Translations under genes and position numbers: made by a program
The notes under the pieces: model-generated
The model's database searches: none
What the model was told of the DNA's origin: nothing
The model's input: only the letters and a program-made list of their open reading frames with translations
Origin: Thermoprotei archaeon
Lineage (GTDB): Archaea > Thermoproteota > Methanomethylicia > Nezhaarchaeales > WYZ-LMO8
NCBI GenBank assembly: GCA_003650865.1
Contig: QMSN01000007.1
Coordinates: 1-14,299, forward strand
Reading direction: 5' to 3'
DNA: 14,299 nt
Shown here: positions 1-6,255 of the stretch, piece after piece
Layout of the letters: every line of letters starts with the position of its first letter
Numbering within the stretch: the stretch's first letter is position 1

Positions 1-1003
1 CGGCAGGACTGAAGTAGTGGAAGAAGACCTCATTAAGGCAATGGAGCTCGCTCTGCCACACAGGCTCAAGTCGAAGCCCTTTGAGCAAGCGAGTAAACAA
101 GCAGTTCACCAAGTCGTTCAAGAGGTGCGCTCACATCAAAGTGGAGACGCCAAGAACAGGAATGACGGTAGCAAGTCTAAAGGCAACCCACATGCCAATA
201 GCGTAGGAGATGCTGAGGTTAACTTCAAAGCCGACTTAAACGTCGAAGCTCAAGTCGCTAGTCAACGCCTCAAAGAGGCGGCTACAGCAAGCAGAGGCTC
301 CAGAGCTGCTAGAGTTACTGTAGTCGGCTACCCCCACGGCTACCCAATATCCTATGTGCCACCCATAAAGGGCTTGGTGAGCGACGTGGACCTCAACGCC
401 ACCATAACCCTGGCATCCATGAAGGGTGGAGGCAGGATAGAGATCGAGGATGAGGACATTAGGGTTAGGGTTAGGAGAGCTAGAGCCCCACGACTCATAG
501 TCCTAGTCTTGGACTCGAGCGGTAGCATGGCGGCGTTAAGGAGGATAAGCCTAGCCAAGGGTTTAGCTTGGAAGCTGGTGGAGGACTCATACGTCAAGAG
601 GGACATGGTGTCCTTGATAGTGTTTAGAGGCTCTAGAGCTGAGGTTGTAGTTAAGCCCACGAGGAGGTATAACGACTTGCTGGAAGCCTTAGATAAGACC
701 CCTACGGGAGGCAGGACCCCCCTCTCATCAGCCCTAAGCACGCTCCTCACGCTTGCCCGAGAAGCGAAGATGAAGAGCAGGTGGCTCACGGTGAAGGGGA
801 TACTAATAAGCGATGGTAAGGCAAACGTCCCTCTAGGCTACAGCGACATCGAAAGCGAGGTTATAGCACTCGCTCAGGCGTTGAAGAGAGAGGGCGTGGA
901 CTTAGAGATATACGACACAAGGCCCCGAGTAGCCATAGACCCCTCCCCCTCCTACGTTGACGACATAGCTAGGATAACTGGAGCTAAGGTATGGAAGATG
1001 TAG
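1..1003 (+). CDS. Chelatase-type AAA+/VWA protein (ChlI/ChlD-like), 5'-truncated
   Basis: This is the C-terminal part of a metal-chelatase-type protein related to the magnesium/cobalt chelatase AAA+ and VWA subunits. The frame is open to the left edge. The first codons read GRTEVVEEDLIKAMELALPH, which resembles the last helices of a BchI/ChlI AAA+ module (GR..V..ED...A..LALPHR). The GTG at 17 is therefore internal, and the AAA+ ATPase part lies upstream of the window. A hydrophilic, low-complexity linker of about 75 residues follows. After it comes a VWA domain with a complete MIDAS: DSSGS (D166, S168, S170, counting from the GTG at 17), T234 in GGRTPL, and D266 in ISDGKA. In the family this domain couples ATP hydrolysis to a large chelatase subunit such as CobN or ChlH, which inserts Co or Mg into a tetrapyrrole. 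The importer genes downstream agree with a cobalt/corrinoid or other metal-tetrapyrrole role, but the metal is not proven. A MoxR-type AAA/VWA pair is the main alternative. Confidence 0.78.
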   Translation, partial: GRTEVVEEDLIKAMELALPHRLKSKPFEQASKQAVHQVVQEVRSHQSGDAKNRNDGSKSKGNPHANSVGDAEVNFKADLNVEAQVASQRLKEAATASRGSRAARVTVVGYPHGYPISYVPPIKGLVSDVDLNATITLASMKGGGRIEIEDEDIRVRVRRARAPRLIVLVLDSSGSMAALRRISLAKGLAWKLVEDSYVKRDMVSLIVFRGSRAEVVVKPTRRYNDLLEALDKTPTGGRTPLSSALSTLLTLAREAKMKSRWLTVKGILISDGKANVPLGYSDIESEVIALAQALKREGVDLEIYDTRPRVAIDPSPSYVDDIARITGAKVWKM

Positions 1004-1011
1004 TTGCTGAA

Positions 1012-1024
1012 GAAACCTTTTAAG
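1012..1024 (+). promoter_or_regulatory. BRE/TATA-like promoter for the importer operon
   Basis: GAAACCTTTTAAG resembles an archaeal BRE (purine-rich GAAA) followed by a TATA box (CTTTTAAG). It lies just after the VWA gene stop. Transcription would be expected about 25 bp downstream, near 1045, which leaves a short leader with a GGTGA motif (1062-1066). The same GAAA-NN-TTTTAAG pattern is found upstream of mer. This is a motif call only. Confidence 0.4.
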
Positions 1025-1062
1025 CCCATCATGTTACCACTCTTTAGCTACCTTATTAATGG

Positions 1063-2376
1063 GTGAGTGATATGAAGCGATTTAAGCTCCAAGGGAAATC
1101 GAGTGCAGCTGTAGCGACAGTTAGCTTAGTCGTAGCCGTAGTGGTCATCGCCGTCGCGGTCTACATGCTGTGGCCAGCCAAGCCAGCTGAGTGCAGGTTT
1201 GAGCTTCAAGCATCACTCGACAAGCCTTACTACAGGGTGGGCGACGAGGTCTCTCTCAGCATAGTGATTAGGAACCTCAACGACACTGCTACAACACAGA
1301 CAGTTGAGGTTAAGGTTGACGACGAAGTTGTCTATAGTGAGGACGTCGAGATACCAGCTAGTGGCAGTAAAACAGTCGCAGTCGGCTTTAAGGCTGAAAA
1401 GCCCTCTACAATTACCGTGACAGTCGGGGAGGACAGCACAACGCTTTCGCTAGAGGTCGTCAGGTGCGTGACTGACTTCTGGGGTAGAGATATTGAGATA
1501 CCCTATAACGTTGAGAGAGTGGTGGTGTTAGCAGAGTACGAAATCGTCTACGCGTTAGGGGCTTGGGACAAGGTTGTTGGTGTCTCCAAGTACGCCTACA
1601 CAAACCCCGTAATGTGTGCCCTCAAGGACATAAACATAAGCGAGGTGCCATCGCCCGGCAGCTCTTGGAGCCTAAACGTCGAGGAGCTCCTAGCGCTAGA
1701 CCCACAGGTAGTCTTGATCTACGGCTTTTCGGGGAGGACTGCTGAAACTGTTGAGCAGCTGGAGAACCTAGGCATAAAGTGTGTGGTCCTCGAGCTAAAC
1801 AGCTTAGACGACATCTACCGACTGATAAGGCTCTACGGCCAGATATTCGGCAAGGAGGATAGGGCCGAGGAGCTCATACAGATAATGAACCAGACGCTCG
1901 ACATGATTAGAGAGAGGACTGCAAACATACCGTACGACGAGAGGCCCAAGGTGATACACACGTGGAGCAAGAAGCTCAAGGTAACCGGCAACATGGGGGT
2001 GATCAACGACTTGATAGAGCTTGCTGGAGGTGTAAACCCTGCCAGCGAGCTTGAAGGGAAGTACGTCACGGTTAGCATCGAGCAGATAATAGAGTGGGAC
2101 CCCGACGTGATAATAATATGGGGTATAGCCAAGTACGGAGTCGAGGACATAATGAACGACACTCAGTGGCAGACTATCTCAGCAGTTGTGAACGGCAGGG
2201 TCTATAAGTACCCACGTGGTATATGCACGTGGTCTCCTGAGGTAGTAGTGCTAGCGTTGAAATTCGCTAAGTGGATTCATCCAGAGCTCTTCAGCGACGT
2301 GAACGTACAGGAGGTGGCTGATCAGCTCTTCATGGAGGTTTATGGGATACCAAGCCCATTCGAGTGGGAGCCTTGA
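1063..2376 (+). CDS. Membrane-anchored ABC substrate-binding protein (BtuF/FhuD type) with N-terminal CARDB-like domain
   Basis: Binding component of an ABC importer for corrinoid, siderophore or haem-type ligands, displayed outside the membrane. After a short basic N-terminus there is one hydrophobic segment (about residues 15-37) that can act as an uncleaved anchor. Residues about 45-134 look like a CARDB/Ig-type beta-sandwich (YYRVGDEVSLSIVIRNL...). From residue 136 a class III periplasmic-binding fold begins: VTDFWGRDIEIP, then RVVVLAEYEIVYALGA, later VEELLALDPQVVLI and IIEWDPDVIIIW, all typical of BtuF/FhuD. C44 and C135 bracket the extra domain. The GTG at 1063 gives 437 aa. The ATG at 1072 has a GGTGA motif 5 nt upstream and may be the true start (434 aa). 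The gene overlaps the permease gene. Family assignment is secure; the ligand is unknown. Confidence 0.85.
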   Translation: MSDMKRFKLQGKSSAAVATVSLVVAVVVIAVAVYMLWPAKPAECRFELQASLDKPYYRVGDEVSLSIVIRNLNDTATTQTVEVKVDDEVVYSEDVEIPASGSKTVAVGFKAEKPSTITVTVGEDSTTLSLEVVRCVTDFWGRDIEIPYNVERVVVLAEYEIVYALGAWDKVVGVSKYAYTNPVMCALKDINISEVPSPGSSWSLNVEELLALDPQVVLIYGFSGRTAETVEQLENLGIKCVVLELNSLDDIYRLIRLYGQIFGKEDRAEELIQIMNQTLDMIRERTANIPYDERPKVIHTWSKKLKVTGNMGVINDLIELAGGVNPASELEGKYVTVSIEQIIEWDPDVIIIWGIAKYGVEDIMNDTQWQTISAVVNGRVYKYPRGICTWSPEVVVLALKFAKWIHPELFSDVNVQEVADQLFMEVYGIPSPFEWEP

Positions 2377-3377
2377 AGAAGCTGAAGCTATTGGTGCTAG
2401 CAGTCCTTCCAATCCCAGCATTTTTCTTTTCGCTAGTAATAGGGCAGTTTGACATACCTCCACTCACAGTCTATGAGATATTCTTCACTAAACTCTTCAA
2501 TCCACTCATAAGCTCTCCTTGGCCTCCTGCGTATGAGGTAGTCGTTTGGAACATCAGGCTCCCCAGAGTGCTACTCGCTCTGCTCGTAGGTGCTTCTCTC
2601 TCGGTTTCTGGGACAGCTTTACAGGGGCTCTTCAGGAATCCTCTCGTAAGCCCCTACATACTGGGGCTTTCGTGGGGGGCCAACTTCGGAGTAGCTCTCT
2701 CACTCCTAATCCCCCTTCCGTTCTCGCCTCAATTCATGGCTTTCAGCTTCGGGCTCCTAGCCGTGTTCCTAGCCTACAGCATAGCTAAGGTTAGAGGCGA
2801 AACACCAGTGATATCGCTGGTTCTCGCTGGAGTCATAGTGAGCGCCTTCTTCACAGCCCTACAGTACATAGCCAAGTTCTTCTTGGACCCTCAAGCCCTT
2901 CAAGGGCTCGTCTACTGGATGATGGGCGGCTTCTATCTAGCCCACTGGGACGACGTCATGGTGACGTGCATCCCAATAATATTCAGCGTGGTGATGCTGA
3001 GCTTGATGTCGTGGAGGATAAACGTCCTGTCCATGGGGGATGCCGAGGCCAAGATGATGGGGCTCAACACGGAGCTCAACAAGGTCGTGATCATAGTGCT
3101 AGCCACTGTCATGGCCGCCGTCGCCGTGTCGGTAGTTGGCACGATAGGGTGGGTTGGGCTAATAATACCTCACCTCGTAAGGATGGCTGTTGGGCCGGAC
3201 CACAGAAAGCTTATACCGCTGTCAGCGACGGTTGGAGCAGCATTCCTATTAGTAGCTGACGACTTGGCTAGGAGCATAACCACATATGAGCTTCCAGTGG
3301 GCATCTTAACCACGCTGTCAGGAGTCCCCTTCTTCGTATACCTCTTGAAGAAGACTAAGGGGAGGAGTTGGAGTTGA
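2364..3377 (+). CDS. ABC importer permease, BtuC/FecCD family
   Basis: Polytopic permease of the BtuC/FhuB/FecCD family (337 aa, usual size about 330). It forms the transmembrane channel that takes ligand from the binding protein encoded just upstream. Family signatures are clear: GASLSVSGTALQGLFRNPLV followed by SPYILGLSWGANFG near the N-terminus, and GTIGWVGLIIPHLVRM with GPDHRKLIPLSA near the C-terminus, the cytoplasmic coupling region that contacts the ATPase. About nine to ten hydrophobic segments are apparent. The GTG at 2364 overlaps the preceding gene by 13 bp. The alternative TTG at 2373 forms a TTGA overlap with the upstream TGA and begins MKKLKLLVLAV, a more usual N-terminus. The tight overlaps on both sides indicate translational coupling in a single operon. 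Substrate specificity (corrinoid, haem, Fe-siderophore) cannot be read from the sequence. Confidence 0.9.
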   Translation: MGALKKLKLLVLAVLPIPAFFFSLVIGQFDIPPLTVYEIFFTKLFNPLISSPWPPAYEVVVWNIRLPRVLLALLVGASLSVSGTALQGLFRNPLVSPYILGLSWGANFGVALSLLIPLPFSPQFMAFSFGLLAVFLAYSIAKVRGETPVISLVLAGVIVSAFFTALQYIAKFFLDPQALQGLVYWMMGGFYLAHWDDVMVTCIPIIFSVVMLSLMSWRINVLSMGDAEAKMMGLNTELNKVVIIVLATVMAAVAVSVVGTIGWVGLIIPHLVRMAVGPDHRKLIPLSATVGAAFLLVADDLARSITTYELPVGILTTLSGVPFFVYLLKKTKGRSWS

Positions 3378-4141
3378 TAGTCGCTCGGGAGGTGAAGTTC
3401 TCCTACGAGAAGCTCCTCGTGCTTAAGGGCATAGATGTGGATGTTGTCAGAGGTGAGGTTGCAACTCTCCTAGGGCCCAATGGCTCAGGCAAGACGACGC
3501 TCCTCATGTGCCTCTGCGCCATACTGAAGCCCTTGACGGGCTGCGTCTACGTTAACGGCAGGGAAATCACGAAGATTAAGAGGGGCGAGCTGGCCAAAAT
3601 GCTGGGGCACGTGCCTCAAGGGCATAGGCCGCCATTCCCCTACACGGTCATAGACGTGGTTGTCATGGGCAGAGCCCCCTATATAGGCGCCTTCTCAATG
3701 CCTTCAAAGAGGGACTTCGAGATAGCTGAGAAAGCCCTCGAAATAGTCGGTATAAGGCACCTGAAGGACAGAGTCTACACGCAGATTAGTGGAGGTGAGA
3801 TGCAACTAGTCCTAATAGCTAGAGCTCTAGCTCAGCAACCCCAGGTTCTACTGTTAGACGAGCCTACAGCACACCTAGACTTTAAGAATAAGATACTCGT
3901 ACTCAAGGTCGTCAAGAACCTCGCTAAGAAGGAAAACCTAGCTGTGATAATGAGCCTACACGACCCAAACTTAGCAGCTATGTTCTCAGATAAGGTCTAC
4001 CTCATAGCTGATGGAGTGATAGTTGACCGAGGCGAGCCATCCAAGGTTATAACTAGAGAGAACTTAAAGAGGGTTTACGGAATAGACGTCAATGTGATTG
4101 AGCATGAGGGCACGAGGTTTGTAGTGCCAGTATTAGAGTAA
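3368..4141 (+). CDS. ABC importer ATPase, BtuD/FepC type
   Basis: Nucleotide-binding subunit of the importer (257 aa). All ABC elements are present: Walker A GPNGSGKTT (residues 36-44), a Q-loop in HVPQG, the signature ISGGEMQ (140-146), Walker B ending D164-E165 followed by the D-loop (HLD), and H-loop H198 in SLHDPN. The closest family is the iron/cobalamin-type ATPases (FepC/BtuD), which matches the permease it overlaps. The TTG at 3368 gives a 10-bp overlap with the permease gene. A second in-frame TTG at 3374 forms a TTGA overlap with the permease stop and sits 8 nt after GGAGG (3361-3365), so it is arguably the better start (255 aa, MIVAREVKFSY). The operon position and complete motifs suggest an active importer. 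Confidence 0.92.
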   Translation: MELIVAREVKFSYEKLLVLKGIDVDVVRGEVATLLGPNGSGKTTLLMCLCAILKPLTGCVYVNGREITKIKRGELAKMLGHVPQGHRPPFPYTVIDVVVMGRAPYIGAFSMPSKRDFEIAEKALEIVGIRHLKDRVYTQISGGEMQLVLIARALAQQPQVLLLDEPTAHLDFKNKILVLKVVKNLAKKENLAVIMSLHDPNLAAMFSDKVYLIADGVIVDRGEPSKVITRENLKRVYGIDVNVIEHEGTRFVVPVLE

Positions 4142-4183
4142 TCGCGAGGAGCTGGAGGTGGATCCTCGACGACCGACGTCGCC

Positions 4184-5119
4184 ATGAACCTCATAGTCCA
4201 ATACATGACGTACTTCGCTTACTCCATAGTCTGGATATTCATAGGGATATTCATAGCCAATGCCGTAGTCGAGTTCGGGCTCTCTAGGTATGTGGCTAAG
4301 CCCTTCAAGCCCATAGTGAAGACCGCTAAAATGCCTCCAGCTCTCTCCTCAGTGCTCGCGCTAAGCATAATTGATAGTAGGGCAGCACACTCAGCACTTT
4401 CATCCCTCTACGGCAGGGGGTTCATGGGTGACTGGCATGTGGTGGCTTGCTTCATGATAATGACTCCCTTTGGAGCTGTGCCGCTTCTAGCTAGGCACTT
4501 CATACCTCTAGCCTACGCCCTACTAGGACCCTACGTGGCGACGCTCTACTTACTAGCAGTCTTCTCCTCCCTCTTCATCAGGATGAGCTTGGGAATTCTA
4601 GTGGCTCGTAGGTTGAAGTGGAGGCAAGAGCACTTAGACTTAGCTACTCATGTGAACTGCGGCAAGAAGGTTATATTGAGGGGCATATTGAAGTCGACGG
4701 CTAAGTTCACTTGGAGGATAGGGCTGAGGTTATTCCTCGTGTCTTGGATTCTGATAATCTTGACATACTTCGGCTTCTTTAACTACATAAACACCTTAAT
4801 CGAGCCCTTCATAACGAACTTAGGCCTAAGAGGAGAAGTCGCAGCTATAGCTGCAACTAGAGCTGTAAGCCCCTCAGCTGGGGTCTACGTTGCAGGTCAG
4901 CTTATGGCTGCTCAAGAACTGTCAGTTAAAGATGTCCTCGTAGGCCTACTACTCGGAACACTGCTATTCCTCTTAACCTCAGACTACCCGAGACATATCT
5001 TCCCATACCACTCCTCGATATACAACGTTAAGCTAGCGGCTAAGCTGACAGCCATAGGAATGTCGCTGTCAGCGACATTCTTCTCACTTATAATCACAAT
5101 ACTCCTAATATTCTTCTAG
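4184..5119 (+). CDS. Gate-domain ('nucleoside recognition') integral membrane protein of unknown substrate
   Basis: A 311-aa membrane protein with about seven to eight hydrophobic segments. It shows two related halves: PPALSSVLALSIIDSRAAHS followed by GDWHVVACFMIMTPFGAVP in the first, and LRGEVAAIAATRAVSPSAGV with QELSVKDVLVGLLLG in the second. This arrangement resembles Gate ('nucleoside recognition') domain proteins, a family with SpmA/FeoB-like and archaeal uncharacterised members. No catalytic motif is visible. It lies 42 bp after the ATPase gene, in the same frame and orientation, so it probably belongs to the importer operon. It could be an accessory transporter for the same ligand, for an ion, or for a corrinoid precursor; this is inference. 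The ATG at 4184 is the only canonical start in frame, although a near-ideal Shine-Dalgarno (GGAGGTGGATC, 4154-4164) lies unusually far upstream. Substrate unknown. Confidence 0.7.
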   Translation: MNLIVQYMTYFAYSIVWIFIGIFIANAVVEFGLSRYVAKPFKPIVKTAKMPPALSSVLALSIIDSRAAHSALSSLYGRGFMGDWHVVACFMIMTPFGAVPLLARHFIPLAYALLGPYVATLYLLAVFSSLFIRMSLGILVARRLKWRQEHLDLATHVNCGKKVILRGILKSTAKFTWRIGLRLFLVSWILIILTYFGFFNYINTLIEPFITNLGLRGEVAAIAATRAVSPSAGVYVAGQLMAAQELSVKDVLVGLLLGTLLFLLTSDYPRHIFPYHSSIYNVKLAAKLTAIGMSLSATFFSLIITILLIFF

Positions 5120-5144
5120 TAGGGAGTTGATGAGGAGTTTGGAG

Positions 5145-5170
5145 GGTGGCGTCAAGGGTCATCCGCCACC
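5145..5170. repeat. Perfect inverted repeat (7-bp stem, 12-nt loop)
   Basis: GGTGGCG and CGCCACC flank TCAAGGGTCATC, 25 bp after the stop of the Gate-domain gene. There is no run of T after the stem, so it does not look like a bacterial intrinsic terminator. It may be an RNA structural element or processing site. Its function is unknown. Confidence 0.5.
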
Positions 5171-5288
5171 TCGAAGGCCTCCCCGTTGAAGCAAGCCCCT
5201 TGGTGTGAACACCACTTATTAGAGATAACACTGAGCTTATAAGCCTATTGCTTCTAGAGAGCTTAGAGGTGTTGAGCTCCTGCCTTGT

Positions 5289-5309
5289 AGCTTTAATACT
5301 TAAGCTTTT
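5289..5309 (+). promoter_or_regulatory. TATA-like promoter of the HisA-like gene
   Basis: AT-rich stretch containing CTTTAATAC (5291-5299) and ACTTAAGCTTTT (5298-5309), centred about 25-40 bp before the TTG start at 5333. The placement would give a short or absent leader. A GGTGA motif at 5325-5329 is very close to the start. Motif-based call. Confidence 0.35.
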
Positions 5310-5332
5310 GTAGAGACTTGTTGTGGTGAAAC

Positions 5333-6058
5333 TTGCTGGTCATACCAGTCCTGGACGTCAAAGGCGGCGTTGTTGTGCACGCCAAGATGGGTTTGAGGAG
5401 CTCATATAAACCACTCACAAGCCCAGTCTACAGCACGTGTAACCCATCTGAGCTCGGCTTAAAGCTCTTGAGAGATGGCTTTAAGGTTGTCTACGTAGCT
5501 GACTTGGATTCGATCATGGGTGGTAGCCCCAGCATAGACGTCTTATCATCTCTTAGGCGTCTCGGGCTCAGCATAGTGGCTGACTTGGGGGTTGACAGTG
5601 ACTACAAGCTTGAGCTGGCCATTAAGCACGCCGACTGCGTAGTAGTAGCGACTGAAAGCACGCCAAGCTTGGAGTTCCTATCTCAATCTCTAAGCGCTAT
5701 TGGTGTGGAGAGGGCTATGCTAAGCCTAGACGTCAAGGGAGGGCTTGTGGTTAGCCGCTGTAGAGAGCTCTCAAACGCGAGCTTAGAGGAAGCTGCCTCT
5801 AAAGCTGAGGAGCTTGGTTTTAGGAGCGTCCTGCTCATAGACTTCGATAGGATAGGCTCCTACAGCGGGCCAAACCTTGACGGCATTAAGCTCCTGCTTA
5901 AACGCGGATTTGAGGTTTACTGCGGTGGTGGTGTTAGAGACATAGCTGATCTAGAGGTCCTCAGAAGCCTAGGGGTTAGAGGTGTTCTAGTGGCCTCAGC
6001 CTTATACTTCGGGCGCATATCAGTGAAGGAGCTTAGAGAGAAGAGTTTCCTCCAGTAA
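5333..6058 (+). CDS. HisA-like TIM-barrel protein (ProFAR isomerase-related)
   Basis: A 241-aa beta/alpha barrel related to the histidine enzyme HisA. It has the two half-barrel aspartates in equivalent motifs, VIPVLDVKGG at the N-terminus and MLSLDVKGG near residue 134. It also has LIDFDRIGSYSGPNLD, and a C-terminal phosphate-binding loop CGGGVRDIADLEVLRSLGV followed by GVLVASALYFGR. Archaea often carry a divergent HisA paralogue, separate from histidine operons, that is annotated only as 'HisA-related'. No other his gene is near and the next gene is mch, so a role linked to C1 cofactor metabolism is more likely than histidine synthesis; this is inference from context. The start is TTG because a TGA lies two codons upstream in frame. 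A GGTGA motif (5325-5329) precedes it closely. A true HisA cannot be excluded. Confidence 0.75.
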   Translation: MLVIPVLDVKGGVVVHAKMGLRSSYKPLTSPVYSTCNPSELGLKLLRDGFKVVYVADLDSIMGGSPSIDVLSSLRRLGLSIVADLGVDSDYKLELAIKHADCVVVATESTPSLEFLSQSLSAIGVERAMLSLDVKGGLVVSRCRELSNASLEEAASKAEELGFRSVLLIDFDRIGSYSGPNLDGIKLLLKRGFEVYCGGGVRDIADLEVLRSLGVRGVLVASALYFGRISVKELREKSFLQ

Positions 6059-6210
6059 TAAATGCGATGAAGCAGATCCATTAAACCACTGATTAGTTTC
6101 GTAGGCTCATGAAACATTGAGGTCGACGACTGCAGGTTCATGAAGCTCTCAAAGTTGAAGCCCCTACATGCATGGCTTGGAGCGCGTTTAGCCACGCTGG
6201 TTGATAAGTG

Positions 6211-6240
6211 TTATTTACTGTACAGCGTAGAAAAATTATG
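6211..6240 (+). promoter_or_regulatory. AT-rich promoter candidates before mch
   Basis: Two TATA-like stretches lie here: TTATTTAC (6211-6218) and GAAAAATTATG (6230-6240). The first gives a leader of about 15-20 nt including the GGTGAT Shine-Dalgarno; the second would put initiation at or after the GTG. An inverted repeat ACGCTG (6194-6199)/CAGCGT (6223-6228) brackets the first box and could be an operator, but this is weak. Confidence 0.3.
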
Positions 6241-6255
6241 TTAGTGGTGATAGGC

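Larger units (their letters stand above)
5120..5332. other. 213-bp intergenic region with inverted repeats
   Basis: No convincing ORF or tRNA is seen here. It contains a perfect 7-bp stem, GGTGGCG (5145-5151) and CGCCACC (5164-5170), around a 12-nt loop. An outer GGAGG (5141-5145)/CCTCC (5179-5183) pairing could extend it, sharing one base. A second small inverted repeat, TGGTGT-GA-ACACCA, lies at 5201-5214. A palindromic AT-rich GCTTATAAGC lies at 5235-5244. The first hairpin could mark the 3' end of the importer transcript or belong to a small structured RNA; the right-hand half holds the likely promoter of the HisA-like gene. Confidence 0.45.

Noticed and set aside
17..19. GTG at 17 as the true start of the VWA gene
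   Set aside because: The codons before it (GRTEVV...) continue the conserved end of a BchI/ChlI AAA+ domain, so the gene extends past the left edge.
352..789. Minus-strand open frame across the VWA domain
   Set aside because: It lies wholly inside a gene with clear MIDAS motifs, has no recognisable domain and no ribosome-binding site.
5127..5236. C/D box small RNA (TGATGA at 5128-5133, CTGA near 5231)
   Set aside because: The spacing of about 100 nt is too large, and no internal D'/C' pair at the right positions was found.
5272..5313. 13-codon TTG mini-ORF before the HisA-like gene
   Set aside because: It is too short, with no properly spaced ribosome-binding site, and it overlaps the likely promoter.
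6059..6150. C/D box-like pattern (GCGATGA, CTGA, CATGA) and TCATGAA direct repeats
   Set aside because: The boxes deviate from consensus and the final D box is missing; two 7-bp repeats 32 bp apart are compatible with chance.
6208..6255. Longer mch starting at the TTG at 6208
   Set aside because: The added residues do not resemble Mch, whereas the GTG at 6256 gives the family N-terminus and has a well-spaced GGTGAT.
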